The position numbers and the translations under genes are program-made. Below the pieces are notes generated by a model. It saw only the letters and a list, made by a program, of their open reading frames with translations. It was not told where the DNA came from and did no database searches. Below are positions 1 through 8,053 of a stretch of 64,000 nucleotides of DNA, piece by piece (position 1 is the stretch's first letter; each line of letters begins with the position of its first letter). The DNA is from JAHEFU01 sp041395205 (lineage in GTDB: Bacteria > 4484-113 > JAFGCY01), in contig JAWLAZ010000003.1 in the NCBI GenBank assembly GCA_041395205.1, forward strand, positions 553,255 to 617,254. The letters are read 5' to 3'.

Positions 1-17
1 TACTTCTCTTCCTCACT

Positions 18-94
18 GGGTCGCTAGCTCAGTTGGTTAGAGCGCATCCCTGATAAGGATGAGGTCGCTGGTTCGATTCCAGCGCGACCCACCA
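18..94 (+). tRNA. tRNA-Ile (anticodon GAT)
   Basis: A complete cloverleaf is visible. The acceptor stem GGGTCGC pairs with GCGACCC at 84-90, there is a normal D arm, and the anticodon stem CATCC/GGATG encloses the loop CTGATAA, giving anticodon GAT (isoleucine). The T arm carries GGTTCGATTCC. The 3' CCA is encoded at 92-94 after discriminator A91. It stands alone here, with no rRNA visible next to it. Confidence 0.97.
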
Positions 95-402
95 TTCTCC
101 CGATTCCCTGCTGAATTCTGACGCACTGTGCTGCGGAATTGTTACGCTTCGGGCTTTCATGCTTTTCAGATCCAGTCCGGCCAGCATTCCACTTCCCGAT
201 GATTGACTTCTACAGGTTTTCGGTCGGTTGCGTCTCCATCCTGAATCCGGCAGAACACGGCTGCAAGCGCAAACCGCCATCCCGCCAGTTCCAGGAACCT
301 GCCTGATCCTGCGACTGCACCAGTATAGCGCCGATCAGGCCAAAGCTTGCCCAGCCTCCCGCCGGGAAGTATCATTGCGCTACTTTCTCCTTGGAGGAGA
401 CA
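95..402. other. Intergenic region between tRNA-Ile and the aldolase gene
   Basis: About 300 bases with no convincing gene. The open frames that cross it lack start sites and resemble no family I know. The only signal I can support is the promoter of the downstream aldolase gene at its right end. Confidence 0.6.
347..375 (+). promoter_or_regulatory. Sigma70-type promoter of the aldolase gene
   Basis: TTGCCC (347-352) and TATCAT (370-375) are separated by 17 nt. The start of transcription would fall near 382. That leaves a leader of about 20 nt carrying the GGAGGAG site that precedes the ATG at 403. Confidence 0.5.
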
Positions 403-1311
403 ATGTCAGCCTTCTACAAACGCCCGAAACTGAGCGAACTGGACAAACCGCTGGGCAAGCGCGTACGCCTGCACCGGCTGCTCTACGAACACGGACCGGG
501 AAACGGCACACTGCTGATCCTGCCGCTTGATCAGGGCATCGAGCATGGTCCGATGGACTTCTTCAGCCATGAGGATTGCAAGTTCCCGGCCTATCAGTTC
601 GAGCTGGCCCGCCGCGGTGGGTTCAGCGCGATTGCCGTGCACATCGGCCTGGCACGCAACTATCTGCGTGAATTCGCCGGAAGCGTGCCTCTGGTGCTCA
701 AGATCAACGGCAAGTCCAACATCCCTGACAATGAACCGTTCAGCCCCCTGACTGCCACCGTCGAGGACGCCGTGCATCTCGGAGCGGACGCCATCGGCTA
801 CACCTTGTATGTTGGCAGCGGAATGCAGGAGGAGGAAATCCGTCAGCTGATGGAGGTTCGCCAGGACTGCGACCGCTTCGGTATGCCCCTGATCATCTGG
901 GCCTACCCGCGTGGTGAGGGTATAGAACTCAAGGGTGGCCGCGACAGTTTCTATGCAGTGGACTATGGTGCACGTCTGGCCGAGGAATTCGGTGCGGATA
1001 TCGTCAAGCTGCATATCCCGAAGCTCAATCCTGAGACAGACAGGAATTCCCCCCCGCCATACAACAACATGCAGATTGATCAGCTCGGAGCCTTCCGCCA
1101 GATCGTGCAGAGTGCCGGCCGTTCATTCGTACTCGTCAGTGGCGGCAGCAAGCTTGGTGACGACGACATGCTGGCCAAGGTGCGCATGAGTTTTGAGGGT
1201 GGGGCCACGGGGCTGATCTTCGGTCGCAACATGTGGCAGCGCCCGATGGAACAGGCGCTGGAGATCACTGAGAAGGTCAAGGAGATCATGCGGGAATTCG
1301 GGGATGACTGA
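403..1311 (+). CDS. Class I fructose-bisphosphate aldolase, DhnA/FbaB type
   Basis: A 302-residue TIM-barrel enzyme of the DhnA/FbaB (archaeal-type class I) aldolase family, expected to interconvert fructose 1,6-bisphosphate with dihydroxyacetone phosphate and glyceraldehyde 3-phosphate through a lysine Schiff base. Family landmarks are LDQGIEHGP near the N-terminus, ADIVKLHIPK with the probable Schiff-base lysine, and VLVSGGSKL followed by the phosphate-binding GLIFGRN. The frame is open to a TTG at 391, but that codon overlaps the SD GGAGGAG (393-399), so the ATG at 403 is the real start. It is a single-gene unit with its own promoter and a strong terminator. Cytoplasmic. A related aldolase acting on other sugar phosphates (LsrF-like) is possible but less likely. 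Confidence 0.9.
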   Translation: MSAFYKRPKLSELDKPLGKRVRLHRLLYEHGPGNGTLLILPLDQGIEHGPMDFFSHEDCKFPAYQFELARRGGFSAIAVHIGLARNYLREFAGSVPLVLKINGKSNIPDNEPFSPLTATVEDAVHLGADAIGYTLYVGSGMQEEEIRQLMEVRQDCDRFGMPLIIWAYPRGEGIELKGGRDSFYAVDYGARLAEEFGADIVKLHIPKLNPETDRNSPPPYNNMQIDQLGAFRQIVQSAGRSFVLVSGGSKLGDDDMLAKVRMSFEGGATGLIFGRNMWQRPMEQALEITEKVKEIMREFGDD

Positions 1312-1374
1312 TTCCAGTTCTGATTCCCTTCGCTGAAGCAGCGAGGATTCAATCATTGAACAGGTCATGGTAAA

Positions 1375-1398
1375 GGGCTCCGTATGGAGCCCTTTTTT
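1375..1398 (+). terminator. Rho-independent terminator of the aldolase gene
   Basis: GGGCTCC-GTAT-GGAGCCC (1375-1392) is a perfect 7-bp stem with a 4-nt loop, followed at once by six T residues. Confidence 0.9.
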
Positions 1399-1415
1399 CA
1401 TGACGGAATCCAGTC

Positions 1416-1445
1416 AAAAAAAACCCCCGGCCCTGGGGCCGGGGG
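1416..1445 (-). terminator. Rho-independent terminator of the pilin-like array
   Basis: Read on the minus strand, CCCCCGGCC pairs with GGCCGGGGG around a 4-nt loop (1424-1445) and runs into eight T residues (1416-1423). It lies 43 bases beyond the stop of the last pilin-like gene, tail to tail with the aldolase terminator. Confidence 0.9.
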
Positions 1446-1488
1446 AGTTTCAGGCTGTTTGTTGCCACCGAAGCGGCTGCAGCGAGTG

Positions 1489-2517
1489 CTAGACGGCCTC
1501 GTTGATGTCGTCGGACATGGACTTCTTGTCGAGACCGGAGTCCAGAACGATGACCACGCCATCCTTGAGGGTGTCAGAACCACCGTCGTTGAATTCAAGG
1601 GAGACAGGATTTCCGGTGTTGCAGATGCAGGGAACGTTCCAACCCGGGAAGATCGGGGTGGCGCAGTTCACATCGCAGGTGTCCCAGCGGAAACGACCCT
1701 TGTACTCACCGTTGCGGTTGTACACATCCTGACCCTTCGTACGCACCGAGCCATAGCCGGCAAGGCTGTAGCCGATGGGGTCACCGGAACCGGTGACCGG
1801 GAAGGCCACACGCGTACCACCACGCGGATAGTAGCTGAAGTTACCGGTCAGGAACTTGTTGCCACTCGGATCAGTCCAGGTACCACCCACGTTGGAGGGG
1901 TCCTTGAACATGTCACCGGCGAAGTCGTACGGCGGGTTGTTGTAGATGTGATGCACAAACGCATCGCCGATGAAGGACTGAACCGTGATCAGAGCCGCAG
2001 GTCCAAAGCACTCCCACATCTTGTTGCTCTCACGACCACCGACGTAGCGCTGATCGGGATAGTTACCCGAAGACTCGGGGTTGGGGAAGTGATGGATGAA
2101 GGGCAGGATGGTGTCCGTCTTGTTCTTGATGAACGGGTTGCCCGGATATGAAGGCATGTAAGCCTCCATCACCATCGAGTCACCGACGTCCTGCTCAGCC
2201 GCACGCCACTCCGCAGAACGGGTGGGGTTGCTGATGTCGGCAATGCTCAGGTTGTCCTGATCGTCAACCCACTGCTGCCAGACGACGTCCTGGTCGGTCC
2301 AGTCGCCACCGTTGATGATCAGCGGGTAGATGTTACCGGCTGAGTCAACGGAATAACGCTCGAGTGCAAGCTGAATAGCATGCAGGTTCTGCTTAACCTC
2401 TGCTTCCTTCGCCTTATCCTTGATACGGATGAAGTTCGGAAGGGCAATCGCCACGAGGATACCGATGATCACGATGACCACCAGCAGCTCGATCAGAGTG
2501 AATCCTCTTCTTGTCAT
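1489..2517 (-). CDS. Type IV pilin-like / GspG-type pseudopilin (paralogue 1)
   Basis: A 342-residue prepilin-like protein. The short basic leader MTRRG precedes FTLIELLVVIVIIGILVAIA, the prepilin peptidase site (cut after Gly, Phe+1, Glu+5) and the hydrophobic assembly helix. A helical segment follows (IRIKDKAKEAEVKQNLHAIQ) and then a large C-terminal globular domain with several cysteines. It should be cleaved and N-methylated by a prepilin peptidase and built into a pilus or type II secretion pseudopilus. The ATG at 2529 is in frame, but the SD GGAGGAT (2521-2527) lies inside that extension, so 2517 is chosen. It ends in DGVVIVLDSGLDKK, a tail shared with its paralogues. It lies 62 bases downstream of the next pilin gene and precedes the terminator. 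It is about twice the length of a usual GspG. Confidence 0.88.
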   Translation of the reverse strand: MTRRGFTLIELLVVIVIIGILVAIALPNFIRIKDKAKEAEVKQNLHAIQLALERYSVDSAGNIYPLIINGGDWTDQDVVWQQWVDDQDNLSIADISNPTRSAEWRAAEQDVGDSMVMEAYMPSYPGNPFIKNKTDTILPFIHHFPNPESSGNYPDQRYVGGRESNKMWECFGPAALITVQSFIGDAFVHHIYNNPPYDFAGDMFKDPSNVGGTWTDPSGNKFLTGNFSYYPRGGTRVAFPVTGSGDPIGYSLAGYGSVRTKGQDVYNRNGEYKGRFRWDTCDVNCATPIFPGWNVPCICNTGNPVSLEFNDGGSDTLKDGVVIVLDSGLDKKSMSDDINEAV

Positions 2518-2579
2518 AGCATCCTCCATAGATGATCCGAAACCAATTGACTTGACATCTAACCCGAAATCAGGGCAGG

Positions 2580-3638
2580 TTAGCTGGAAGCGAGACTGTT
2601 GTCGCTGCCAACCTTCTTGTCCATGCCAGATCCGAGATGGATGATGAGGAAGTCAGGGATACCATCCGAGAAGGGACGCTCATCATAGTCATCAACCTGG
2701 GTGGTATTGCTGAACATGCCAGCCTCGACCCAGGGGTTGCGCTCCTGGCCGAGAGTAAGGTAACCGGTACGCCAGTACTGGGCACCAACGGTGTCCTCGA
2801 TGCTGTCATCAAGGTCCTGACCCTTGGTACGCTCGGAACCAAGTGCAGTCAGGTCATAGCCGGCCACGTCAAGGCTGGCAATGTTGTTGACATCATCCAG
2901 CGGAGGCGCGATATCGCCGATGACGAATGCATCAGAGTGGTAAGGGATCTGATACAGGAAGTGATCGTAGTTGGTGGCCTCGTCACTCCAGCGGGCGTGG
3001 TACGAGAAGTTGCCCTGATACTCAGTGCGAACCGGCTCGTAATCAGCTGAGCTGAAGAACATGTACTGCGGGGCCTCGGAGAACCACGCATTGTTCCACA
3101 TCAGATCGCCGTTGTAGCCGCCGAAGCAGGCATGATCGCGGAAGTTGGTCTGAAGGGAATCAATACCGAACACCTTGCTGGCACTGCCGACCTGGAACGG
3201 ATTGCGCGGATACTTCGGCATGTAACCCTCATACTCGAGAGTGTCGCCGAAACCGGAATCGATGTCCTGCTGGTCAGTGAGGTTGCCCCAGGCAGTGTCG
3301 TTGTAATCCCACGTGTCAGTCGTCAGCCAGAACATGTCGAACGGCTGATAGATGTTGGTGGGGTTGTATGCACGCCACTGGTAGTTGGGGGCCAGGGCAT
3401 TGGCGGTACCGACGTTGAACAGCGACTCACCACCGTACAGGAAGTACGGGTAGATGCCGTCATAATCGGTAGCGTAGCGCTCAATCGCCAGCTGGATCGC
3501 GTGAAGGTTCTGCTTCACCTCTGCCTCACGAGCCTTATCCTTGATCTTGATAAAGTTCGGGAGTGCAATTGCGACCAGGATGCCGATAATCACCACTACG
3601 ACGAGAAGTTCGATCAGCGTGAAGCCTTTAGTCTTCAA
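2580..3638 (-). CDS. Type IV pilin-like / GspG-type pseudopilin (paralogue 2)
   Basis: A 352-residue prepilin-like protein beginning MKTKG/FTLIELL with a long hydrophobic helix, then the family block of amphipathic helix and the E-R-Y-x-T-D-x-x-G-I-Y-P motif. The C-terminal passenger domain ends in the shared D-G-x-P-D-x-x-I-I-H-L-G-S-G-M-D-K pattern. The start is a TTG (3636-3638), supported by AGGAGG eight bases upstream. A consensus promoter lies at 3706-3734. It is closely related to the product at 5192-6259, with long shared stretches such as YPRNPFQVG and GSERTKGQDLDDS, so the two arose by a fairly recent duplication. The pilus or pseudopilus role is inferred from the N-terminus. The passenger function is unknown. 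Confidence 0.88.
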   Translation of the reverse strand: MKTKGFTLIELLVVVVIIGILVAIALPNFIKIKDKAREAEVKQNLHAIQLAIERYATDYDGIYPYFLYGGESLFNVGTANALAPNYQWRAYNPTNIYQPFDMFWLTTDTWDYNDTAWGNLTDQQDIDSGFGDTLEYEGYMPKYPRNPFQVGSASKVFGIDSLQTNFRDHACFGGYNGDLMWNNAWFSEAPQYMFFSSADYEPVRTEYQGNFSYHARWSDEATNYDHFLYQIPYHSDAFVIGDIAPPLDDVNNIASLDVAGYDLTALGSERTKGQDLDDSIEDTVGAQYWRTGYLTLGQERNPWVEAGMFSNTTQVDDYDERPFSDGIPDFLIIHLGSGMDKKVGSDNSLASS

Positions 3639-4046
3639 GACGCTAACCTCCTATTCTGGTATGGATTACGGGAAGCCACAGCAATTAACACTTGTAAGCC
3701 ATTGGAGTATAACTATCCGCCTGACCTTTGTCAAACAAGGATTTAACAGGGCCTTGAGCGAGACTTATACCACCGATTACTAGACGCCTGAGCAGCCCAA
3801 ACGTTACAGGTGGGTATCGGGATTCCCAATAAGTGCAACGTATTGCCAACGGGTTGTCAGAGCCTTCGGCGATGCCTGAGGCCTTTATGGATGGGCACTC
3901 TCTAAGCCACAACTCAATGACGGCCATATCAGTCTCCCGAAAAGTTAATCTCTTCTTAATCAATACTTCGCAATATTGCACGGGCTCTCGACAGACGCTA
4001 TAGCCGCTTGGGGTTTCCTCTCGGGTAACGATTGGCTGTTCTGCAA
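3639..4046. other. Gene-poor region inside the pilin-like array
   Basis: About 400 bases between the intact pilin gene and the broken one. A minus-strand open frame of 121 codons (3685-4050) starts with TTG, has no SD, overlaps the promoter of the next pilin gene and resembles no family, so I do not call it. The region could be a remnant of deleted sequence. The one clear element is the promoter at 3706-3734. Confidence 0.5.
3706..3734 (-). promoter_or_regulatory. Consensus sigma70 promoter of pilin-like paralogue 2
   Basis: On the minus strand TTGACA (3734-3729), a 17-nt spacer, then TATACT (3711-3706). This is the best match to the sigma70 consensus I found in the window. It predicts a leader of about 60 nt before the TTG start at 3638. 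Confidence 0.75.
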
Positions 4047-5177
4047 TCAAGGCACATGCCCCTTGCTAAGTCCAGAACCGACTGTGGTGATCACATAATC
4101 CCCCACCCCGTCCCCGGCGGATACCTCTGCTTCCAATTCGGCGAGCAGATTGCGACCATTCATAATCCATGGGCTGGCTTGCTCGTTGAACAGGCAGTAT
4201 CCACTGCGCCAGACATGGCTACCTGCCTGATCCAGGATCGAGAAGTCAATATCCTGTCCCTTGCTGCGATCATCTCCATAGCCGAGCAACTGATAACCTG
4301 CCACATCCAGATTACTGACGTCAGAGTCAGATCCTGCTGATGAGGGAGGAATGATCTGGGAAGGTCTGAAATTACTGCATCCGACAAGCTGCGCCTGATA
4401 TTCCAGATGTGTGCTGTTACTGGCATCATCTGACCAGATCGGCAGGTATGCAAAACTTCCTGGAAAATCCAGGCGCACCTGCCGCGGATCATTGCTTTGC
4501 ATGTCCAACAGCTGGGGTGCTTCCCCAAACCATGCCAGATTCCAGCTCCGGGTTCCATCACGGCCACCGAAGCAGGCCTGATCGTACAAACTGGTCTGCA
4601 GTGCTGCGAGCCCGAAGCGGTTTCCTCCTTAAGCCTGGAATGGATTCTTCGGATAGCTGCGAAGATAGCCCCCCGTCTGAAGGACATCTCCAAACTGATG
4701 CTTTCCCTGTCCGGCGACCAGATCAGTCCAGCTCGCCCCGGCATACCCCGCCGGGCCTGATGTCATGTACGCGGGGTCGAAGGGCTGGATGATCCTCCCT
4801 CCGGGATAGCCGGAATGCCGGTAGGAGGTGTTGACACCATTCACTGTGCCTATGTTGAAGTTGAGCTCTCCTCCATACAGAAAATATGGATAACTGCCAT
4901 CCTGGTCCGTTGCATAGCGTTCAATCGCCAGTTGGATCTGGAGAATGTTGTCCTTTACAGTCTGTTGGCGATATGTCTGCCTGGCAGTAATGGACTGCAG
5001 CATGCCAAACCTGACAACTGCGATCACGAAGATGCTCAGGATTGCAACCAGGAGCAGATTCAGCAATGAACCAGAAAGCGTCTTCAGGTGATTCCGGGAA
5101 TGAACATGTCTCACTCTCACATCCAGCTGACCCTTCGGAAGGTTGGAAGTAACACATGGTGTTTGACCAACCGACAT
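4047..5177 (-). pseudogene. Degenerate pilin-like gene with an in-frame stop
   Basis: A fourth pilin-like paralogue, broken. The first part (5177-4629) keeps a hydrophobic helix and the QLAIERYATDQDGSYPYFLYG block but has lost the G/F-T-L-I-E peptidase site. Translation stops at a TAA (4629-4631) just after YPKNPFQA. The same frame continues after that stop as GGNRFGLAALQTSLYDQACFGG and runs to 4047, matching the paralogues throughout, so this is a nonsense mutation, not a frameshift. The stop lies in TAAGGAGG, itself a perfect SD-like sequence. The gene follows paralogue 3 by 14 bases. The N-terminal boundary is uncertain: 5177 is only the farthest in-frame start. Confidence 0.8.
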
Positions 5178-5191
5178 CGTATCCGGAAGAC

Positions 5192-6259
5192 TCAGCCTAT
5201 CCCAGGATCTGCAGCACCTGGCTTGCGGTCCATCCCTGATCCGAGGTGGATGATGATGAAATCCGGAACTCCATCCGAGAATGGGCGCTCGTCAAAGTCC
5301 TCAACAGGAGTCTGGCCGGCATACAAGCCAGAGGTGATCCAGGGGTTCCGCTCCTGCCCAAGTGTCAGATAGCCAGTTCGCCAGTAATGGTTCCCCGTAG
5401 CATTCAGGACGGAATCATCCAGATCCTGGCCCTTGGTTCGCTCACTGCCGAGCGCGGTCAGGTCATAACCAGCGACATCAATGCTGGAGACGTTTTCCGC
5501 ATCCTGGTCTCCCAGCGGTGCTTCCATTTCCTCGAGGATCTCGGTGGCATAACCATTGAACTCAATCTGCGTCACGAAATGCCCATGGTTGCAGACCCTG
5601 TCATCCCAGCGCGGATGATAAGTGAAGTTGCCCTGGTACTCCGTGCGGACCGGCTCGTAGCCATCATTGCTGAAGAACATCATCTGAGGTGATTCTCCGT
5701 ACCAGGAGATGTTCCACATACACTGGCCATCCCGGCCGCCGAAACAGGCATGATCAGCGAATGTTGTTGCCAGGGCATCCAATCCAAACACCTTACCGGC
5801 AGTACCGACCTGGAAAGGATTGCGGGGATAGCGAGGTAAGTAACCTTCGAACTGAAGGCTGTCGCCAAACCCGGCGTCGATGTCCTGGTCAATCAGGTTC
5901 TGCCATCCCGTGTCGTTGTAGTCCCAGGTATCGGTAGTCTCCCAGAACAGATCAAATGGCTGGACGATCCTGCCGGAGTCGTAGACCCTCCATTGATACT
6001 GGGGGTTGATTCCGTTAACAGTTCCTATGTTGAACAAGGATTCCCCACCATATAGATAGAAGGGATAGATTCCCTCCTCGTCGGTACTGTAGCGCTCAAG
6101 CGCGAGCTGGATGCTGTGCAGATTCTGCTTGACCTCCGCCTCTCGCGCCTTGTCCTTGATCTTGATGAAGTTGGGCAGAGCGATGGCGACCAGCACGCCA
6201 ATGATAACCACGACAACGAGCAGCTCAATGAGCGTGAACCCTGAGTGGGAAATGTACAT
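5192..6259 (-). CDS. Type IV pilin-like / GspG-type pseudopilin (paralogue 3)
   Basis: A 355-residue prepilin-like protein: MYISHSG/FTLIELL, a hydrophobic helix, the EAEVKQNLHSIQLALERYST helix, then a long passenger domain ending in VPDFIIIHLGSGMDRK. Start ATG at 6259 with GGAGGAT three bases upstream. It heads a transcription unit that continues into the broken copy at 4047-5177. Its promoter region carries a striking AT-rich palindrome (see 6297-6326). It is expected to be inserted in the inner membrane, processed by a prepilin peptidase and assembled by a type IV pilus or type II secretion machine, none of whose other parts are in this window. Confidence 0.88.
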   Translation of the reverse strand: MYISHSGFTLIELLVVVVIIGVLVAIALPNFIKIKDKAREAEVKQNLHSIQLALERYSTDEEGIYPFYLYGGESLFNIGTVNGINPQYQWRVYDSGRIVQPFDLFWETTDTWDYNDTGWQNLIDQDIDAGFGDSLQFEGYLPRYPRNPFQVGTAGKVFGLDALATTFADHACFGGRDGQCMWNISWYGESPQMMFFSNDGYEPVRTEYQGNFTYHPRWDDRVCNHGHFVTQIEFNGYATEILEEMEAPLGDQDAENVSSIDVAGYDLTALGSERTKGQDLDDSVLNATGNHYWRTGYLTLGQERNPWITSGLYAGQTPVEDFDERPFSDGVPDFIIIHLGSGMDRKPGAADPGIG

Positions 6260-6296
6260 TCGATCCTCCGGACCTGTGTTCAGGTGCGGAGTTGAT

Positions 6297-6326
6297 TGTA
6301 TATGATAAATGATAATTATTTATCAA
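6297..6326 (-). promoter_or_regulatory. Promoter of pilin paralogue 3 with an AT-rich, Fur-box-like palindrome
   Basis: On the minus strand TTGATA (6326-6321), an 18-nt spacer and TATACA (6302-6297). Between and across them lies the palindrome GATAAAT-GATAATT-ATTTATC (6304-6324), two perfect 7-bp arms around a 7-nt spacer. It closely resembles the classical Fur box made of GATAAT repeats. A regulator bound here would block RNA polymerase. A Fur-family regulator is inferred from the resemblance only, and there is no regulator gene nearby. Confidence 0.5.
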
Positions 6327-6350
6327 TATCAATAAAATCATCTGCTGCAG

Positions 6351-7559
6351 TCAGATAATCCGTCCCTGCAGCATCGGCTCCCACTTGCTGGCTTCCTCGA
6401 ACACCCGCAGATCATCATGCTCTCGCTGCAGAATCCGGGCCAGCGCATCCACCACCAGCGGATCAACATGCATGCCGCTGACGTTGTCATACCGGTCCGT
6501 GTGTTCCTGCGTCATGATGCGCAGTTCAGCCAGGGCTTGCGGGACCGCCATGCCCTGCTTGTATGGACGCGTCTGGGTCAGCGCCTGGAAGATGTCAGCG
6601 ACGGCCAGAATGCGCCCTTCAAGGGGAATCTCGTCGCCACGCAACCCAAAGGGATATCCGCTGCCATCGAGCTTTTCATGATGCATGCCGGCAATGCGCG
6701 GGATGTCACGCAGTTCACGGCTGAAGTTGATGCGGCGCAGCAGCAGGATCGTCTTCAGGACGTGACTGCGCATCAGTGCCCGCTCCTCCTCGGTGAGACT
6801 GCCGGGTTTCTGGAGCACGTTGTCGGGAATGCCGATCTTGCCATAGTCGTGCAGCACTGCCGCAATCCGGATGCGTTCCACGGTACGGCGGCTCAGTCCG
6901 AGCTCCTGCGCTATGGCCACCGAGATGCCGGTCACAAGCTTGGTGTGGTTGCTCGTGGTCTGGTCCTTGGTATCCACGCTCTGTGCCAGGGTCACGATGA
7001 AGCTGCGGAACTGGCGCTGCTGTTCGTCGTACAGCACTGCATTCTCAAGAAAAACTGCGGCAATGGCCGCCATGGAGGAGAAGAGTTCCGTGTCCTCATC
7101 CGTGAAGCCGCTGTCAGCGTCATTTTCAGAACCATCCAGCCGGTTGATTGCCTGGAACACTCCGATCAGTTTGCCGTCGGTGCTTTCCATGGGCACTGCC
7201 AACAGGGACTGCGTCCGGTAGCCGCTGCGCCGGTCAATCTCGGGATTGAACAGCGGACTGTTGTAGGCATCATTGACGACCACCACGCGGTGTTCGCGGG
7301 CAGCTGTACCGGCGACGCCCTCCCCGATGCGGATGCGCACTTCGTTCTCCAGCCCCTCACCCACAAAGGTATAGAGCTGCGCGGCTTCCTCATCTACCAG
7401 CCACAGTGTCGTGCGGTCCGCATTCACGAGCTCGCGGGCCTGGGACATGGCCTCAGCGATCATGGGCTTGAGTTCGATGCGCCGGCTGATGAGCTGGTTG
7501 AAGCGCAGCAGAAGCTGCAGCTTGCGCGCATCACTGACGGGTTCCCGCGATTTATCCAT
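6351..7559 (-). CDS. GAF domain / HD-GYP domain protein, probable cyclic-di-GMP phosphodiesterase
   Basis: A 402-residue protein. Residues about 20-175 form a GAF sensor domain (RTTLWLVDEEAAQLYTFVGEG, then IRIGEGVAGTAARE). Residues about 185-375 form an HD-GYP domain with LHDYGKIGIPD (the HD metal site) and HHEKLDGSGYP (H-H-E-x-x-D-G-x-G-Y-P). HD-GYP enzymes hydrolyse cyclic di-GMP. No transmembrane segment is visible, so it is likely cytoplasmic and switched by a ligand bound to the GAF domain. Start ATG at 7559 with GGGAGT upstream. It lies 38 bases after the epimerase-like gene and may be the last gene of that unit. Because c-di-GMP often controls type IV pili, its position beside the pilin array may matter. 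Confidence 0.9.
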   Translation of the reverse strand: MDKSREPVSDARKLQLLLRFNQLISRRIELKPMIAEAMSQARELVNADRTTLWLVDEEAAQLYTFVGEGLENEVRIRIGEGVAGTAAREHRVVVVNDAYNSPLFNPEIDRRSGYRTQSLLAVPMESTDGKLIGVFQAINRLDGSENDADSGFTDEDTELFSSMAAIAAVFLENAVLYDEQQRQFRSFIVTLAQSVDTKDQTTSNHTKLVTGISVAIAQELGLSRRTVERIRIAAVLHDYGKIGIPDNVLQKPGSLTEEERALMRSHVLKTILLLRRINFSRELRDIPRIAGMHHEKLDGSGYPFGLRGDEIPLEGRILAVADIFQALTQTRPYKQGMAVPQALAELRIMTQEHTDRYDNVSGMHVDPLVVDALARILQREHDDLRVFEEASKWEPMLQGRII

Positions 7560-7597
7560 CTGTACTCCCGAGCCTGACCGGTCCAGCCGTAACGGAA

Positions 7598-8053
7598 CTA
7601 ACCGTCGTGCCTGTTCCAGTCATAGGGGATCTCGCCGCTGTGCGGATCAACCCTGAATTCATCAGGCTCGGAGTAATTGTACGTCTCCGTCGGGATGTTA
7701 AGCAGCAGACAGGTACCCGTACCTATGTTCTTGTAGCCGTGGTAAACGAAGTTCGGGATCTTGATGACCTGCCGGCGCAGCTCACCGATGAAGAACTCGT
7801 TGATCTCTCCATGTGTCGGCGAATCCTCGCGTGAGTCATAGAGCACGACCTTGGCCATGCCGCTCAGCACACAGAAGTGATCCGTCTGCAGGCGATGATA
7901 GTGCCAGGCCTTGACCACGCCGGGATAGGCCGCCGTCACATAGGCCTGTCCAAAGCGCTCATAGATGTCGTCATCCGCGCGCAGGATTTCCATCAGGAAG
8001 CCCCGCTCATCCGGAATCAGTTTGAGTTTCTTGACTGCTACACCATGAATCAT
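7598..8053 (-). CDS. Short RmlC-like cupin (dTDP-4-dehydrorhamnose 3,5-epimerase family)
   Basis: A 151-residue cupin of the dTDP-4-dehydrorhamnose 3,5-epimerase (RmlC) family, supported by DERGFLMEILRADD near the N-terminus, VKAWHYHRLQTDHFCVLSG with the expected catalytic His region, and IPNFVYHGYKNIG. It is shorter than classical RmlC (about 180 residues), and no rmlA, rmlB or rmlD lies nearby, so the true substrate may be another nucleotide sugar. Its ATG overlaps the TGA of the LarA-like gene by 4 bases (8050-8053), which implies coupled translation and a shared role. Confidence 0.8.
   Translation of the reverse strand: MIHGVAVKKLKLIPDERGFLMEILRADDDIYERFGQAYVTAAYPGVVKAWHYHRLQTDHFCVLSGMAKVVLYDSREDSPTHGEINEFFIGELRRQVIKIPNFVYHGYKNIGTGTCLLLNIPTETYNYSEPDEFRVDPHSGEIPYDWNRHDG

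Noticed and set aside
29..280. Minus-strand open frame of 83 codons across the tRNA
   Set aside because: It reads through the complement of tRNA-Ile and gives the well-known spurious peptide S-N-Q-R-P-H-P-Y-Q-G-C-A-L-T-N. It has no SD.
1384..2151. Long plus-strand open frame of 255 codons opposite the first pilin gene
   Set aside because: It is the mirror of a clear coding sequence, has no SD, and includes the terminator hairpins at its start.
3685..4050. Minus-strand open frame of 121 codons between pilin genes
   Set aside because: It starts with TTG, has no SD, resembles no family, and its 3' end covers the consensus promoter at 3706-3734.
6417..7577. Plus-strand open frame of 386 codons opposite the HD-GYP gene
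   Set aside because: The minus strand encodes clear GAF and HD-GYP motifs; this frame is a GC-rich shadow.
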